Source of the DNA: Pseudomonas akapageensis | GTDB taxonomy: Bacteria > Pseudomonadota > Gammaproteobacteria > Pseudomonadales > Pseudomonadaceae | Length of the DNA: 61,592 bases | Direction: 5' to 3' | Assembly (NCBI RefSeq): GCF_011355085.1 | Contig: NZ_VXCP01000053.1 | Span: 1 to 61,592 of the forward strand | Part shown: positions 60,974-61,592 of the stretch, piece after piece | Layout of the letters: the number at the start of each line of letters is the position of its first letter | How positions within the stretch are numbered: position 1 is the stretch's first letter | Notes under the pieces: model-generated | Told to the model about the DNA's origin: nothing | Database searches by the model: none | The model's input: the letters and a program-made list of their open reading frames with translations, nothing else | Position numbers and translations under genes: made by a program

Positions 60974-61408
60974 ATGAAGCACCGCCTCGTATATCTTTTG
61001 AACGTTGGGCAGCGCCGACTGCAACGCTGGTCACAGGCCTGCGCGGCCCGTGGCGGCGTGACAGCGGCCCAATCCGGATTGCTATTCTTTCTAGGCACCC
61101 ACGACGGTGCGCTAATGAGCGAGGCGGCGGCCGCGCTGGACCTGGGCGCGCCGGGTATGAGTGGCCTGGCTGACCGGACAGAAAGAGCCGGCTTGATCGA
61201 ACGCCGTGCCGACGAGAACGATGGCCGCTCATCGCGCCTCTGGCTGACAGAGGCAGGGCGTTGCGCGCGTCAACGTTCCAAGGTTGGCATGAAGGATCTG
61301 AATGCCCGGTTGACCGAAGGTTTCACCGAAGCGGAGATCGACGTGGTGGCGCGGTGGCTGACCAGCCTTCAGACTCGGTTTCTCGTGGCCGACGAGGATG
61401 AGGTCTAA
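60974..61408 (+). CDS. MarR-family transcriptional regulator
   Basis: The 144-residue protein has the winged helix (GVTAAQSGLLFFLGTHDGALMSEAAAALDLGAPGMSGLADRTERAGLIERRADENDGRSSRLWLTEAG region, residues about 28-95) with the DxRSS-like wing, and flanking dimerisation helices. It stands between the thiolase and a convergent enoyl-CoA hydratase gene and probably responds to an acyl-CoA or aromatic effector. Confidence 0.92.
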   Translation: MKHRLVYLLNVGQRRLQRWSQACAARGGVTAAQSGLLFFLGTHDGALMSEAAAALDLGAPGMSGLADRTERAGLIERRADENDGRSSRLWLTEAGRCARQRSKVGMKDLNARLTEGFTEAEIDVVARWLTSLQTRFLVADEDEV

Positions 61409-61439
61409 CCTCGGCTGTGGCTGGGCAGCATGAGACAGC

Positions 61440-61592
61440 TTAGTGCTGGGAGACCTTCGAAAAGTCCGGCTTGCGCTTTTCGGCGAAGGCTGCGAAAGCC
61501 TCCCTGGCTTCCGCACTCGTCAGCCGTTCCTGGAATTTCGCACTCTCTCTACCCATCTGCGCAACCAGCATCTCGGCCTGGCGCATTAGCGT
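61440..61592 (-). CDS. Enoyl-CoA hydratase/isomerase, C-terminal part only
   Basis: The minus-strand frame entering from the right edge encodes the last 50 residues of a crotonase: LMRQAEMLVAQMGRESAKFQ followed by SAEAREAFAAFAEKRKPDF and a TAA stop. The AREAFxAFxEKRKPDF ending is characteristic of the family. The N-terminal catalytic part lies outside the window. Confidence 0.88.
   Translation of the reverse strand, partial: TLMRQAEMLVAQMGRESAKFQERLTSAEAREAFAAFAEKRKPDFSKVSQH

Overview
The window reads as the chromosome of a Pseudomonas, most likely of the P. fluorescens group. The support is gene content (hldD, cyanase, a DUF3077 small protein, a pim-type acyl-CoA cluster, orphan opgH), a REP-like palindrome of pseudomonad type, and codon usage. 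No rRNA, tRNA, integrase, phage structural gene or CRISPR array was seen. The only clear insertion-sequence trace is a short IS3-type orfA fragment.

Positions 1-21300 form an amino-acid/imino-acid catabolic region. It holds an AraC C-terminus, a pyrroline-4-hydroxy-2-carboxylate deaminase (LhpC type), an enolase-superfamily enzyme resembling hydroxyproline dehydratases/epimerases, a GntR/FCD regulator, and a minus-strand operon (APC permease, aldehyde dehydrogenase, GMC oxidoreductase, pyrroline-2-carboxylate reductase family, ketoglutarate semialdehyde dehydrogenase). An MFS transporter, an orphan glucan glucosyltransferase OpgH and a dCache chemoreceptor follow. A palindrome built on GTATAC/CGTATACG occurs in six intergenic regions here, suggesting a single regulon controlled by the GntR protein. 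Embedded in the region are a DUF3422 gene and a decayed yadGH ABC exporter with three independent lesions.

Positions 21300-30200 carry a complete four-gene Wadjet (JetABCD) plasmid-defence operon on the minus strand. It is flanked by gene-poor DNA that includes an orphan hairpin-terminator pair and a structured leader in front of a DUF3077 gene.

Positions 30200-48400 are a mosaic of small modules: hldD; an AraC regulator divergent from an AhpD-like protein and glutaredoxin; a divergent SDR/LysR pair; a TetR-controlled set (SDR, DsbA-like isomerase, acyl-CoA ligase, TetR) with related palindromes at three promoters; an HxlR-EmrA-EmrB-NodT drug efflux operon; cyanase and a secreted repeat protein; and an NTF2-like/nitronate monooxygenase pair with a twin palindrome and a PadR regulator.

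Positions 48400-61592 encode a beta-oxidation cluster resembling the pim (dicarboxylic acid) operon: IclR, EtfAB, two acyl-CoA dehydrogenases, a FadB-like fusion, LysR, a PaaG-like crotonase, acyl-CoA ligase, thiolase, MarR and a truncated enoyl-CoA hydratase. Together these supply activation, dehydrogenation with dedicated electron transfer, hydration, oxidation and thiolysis.
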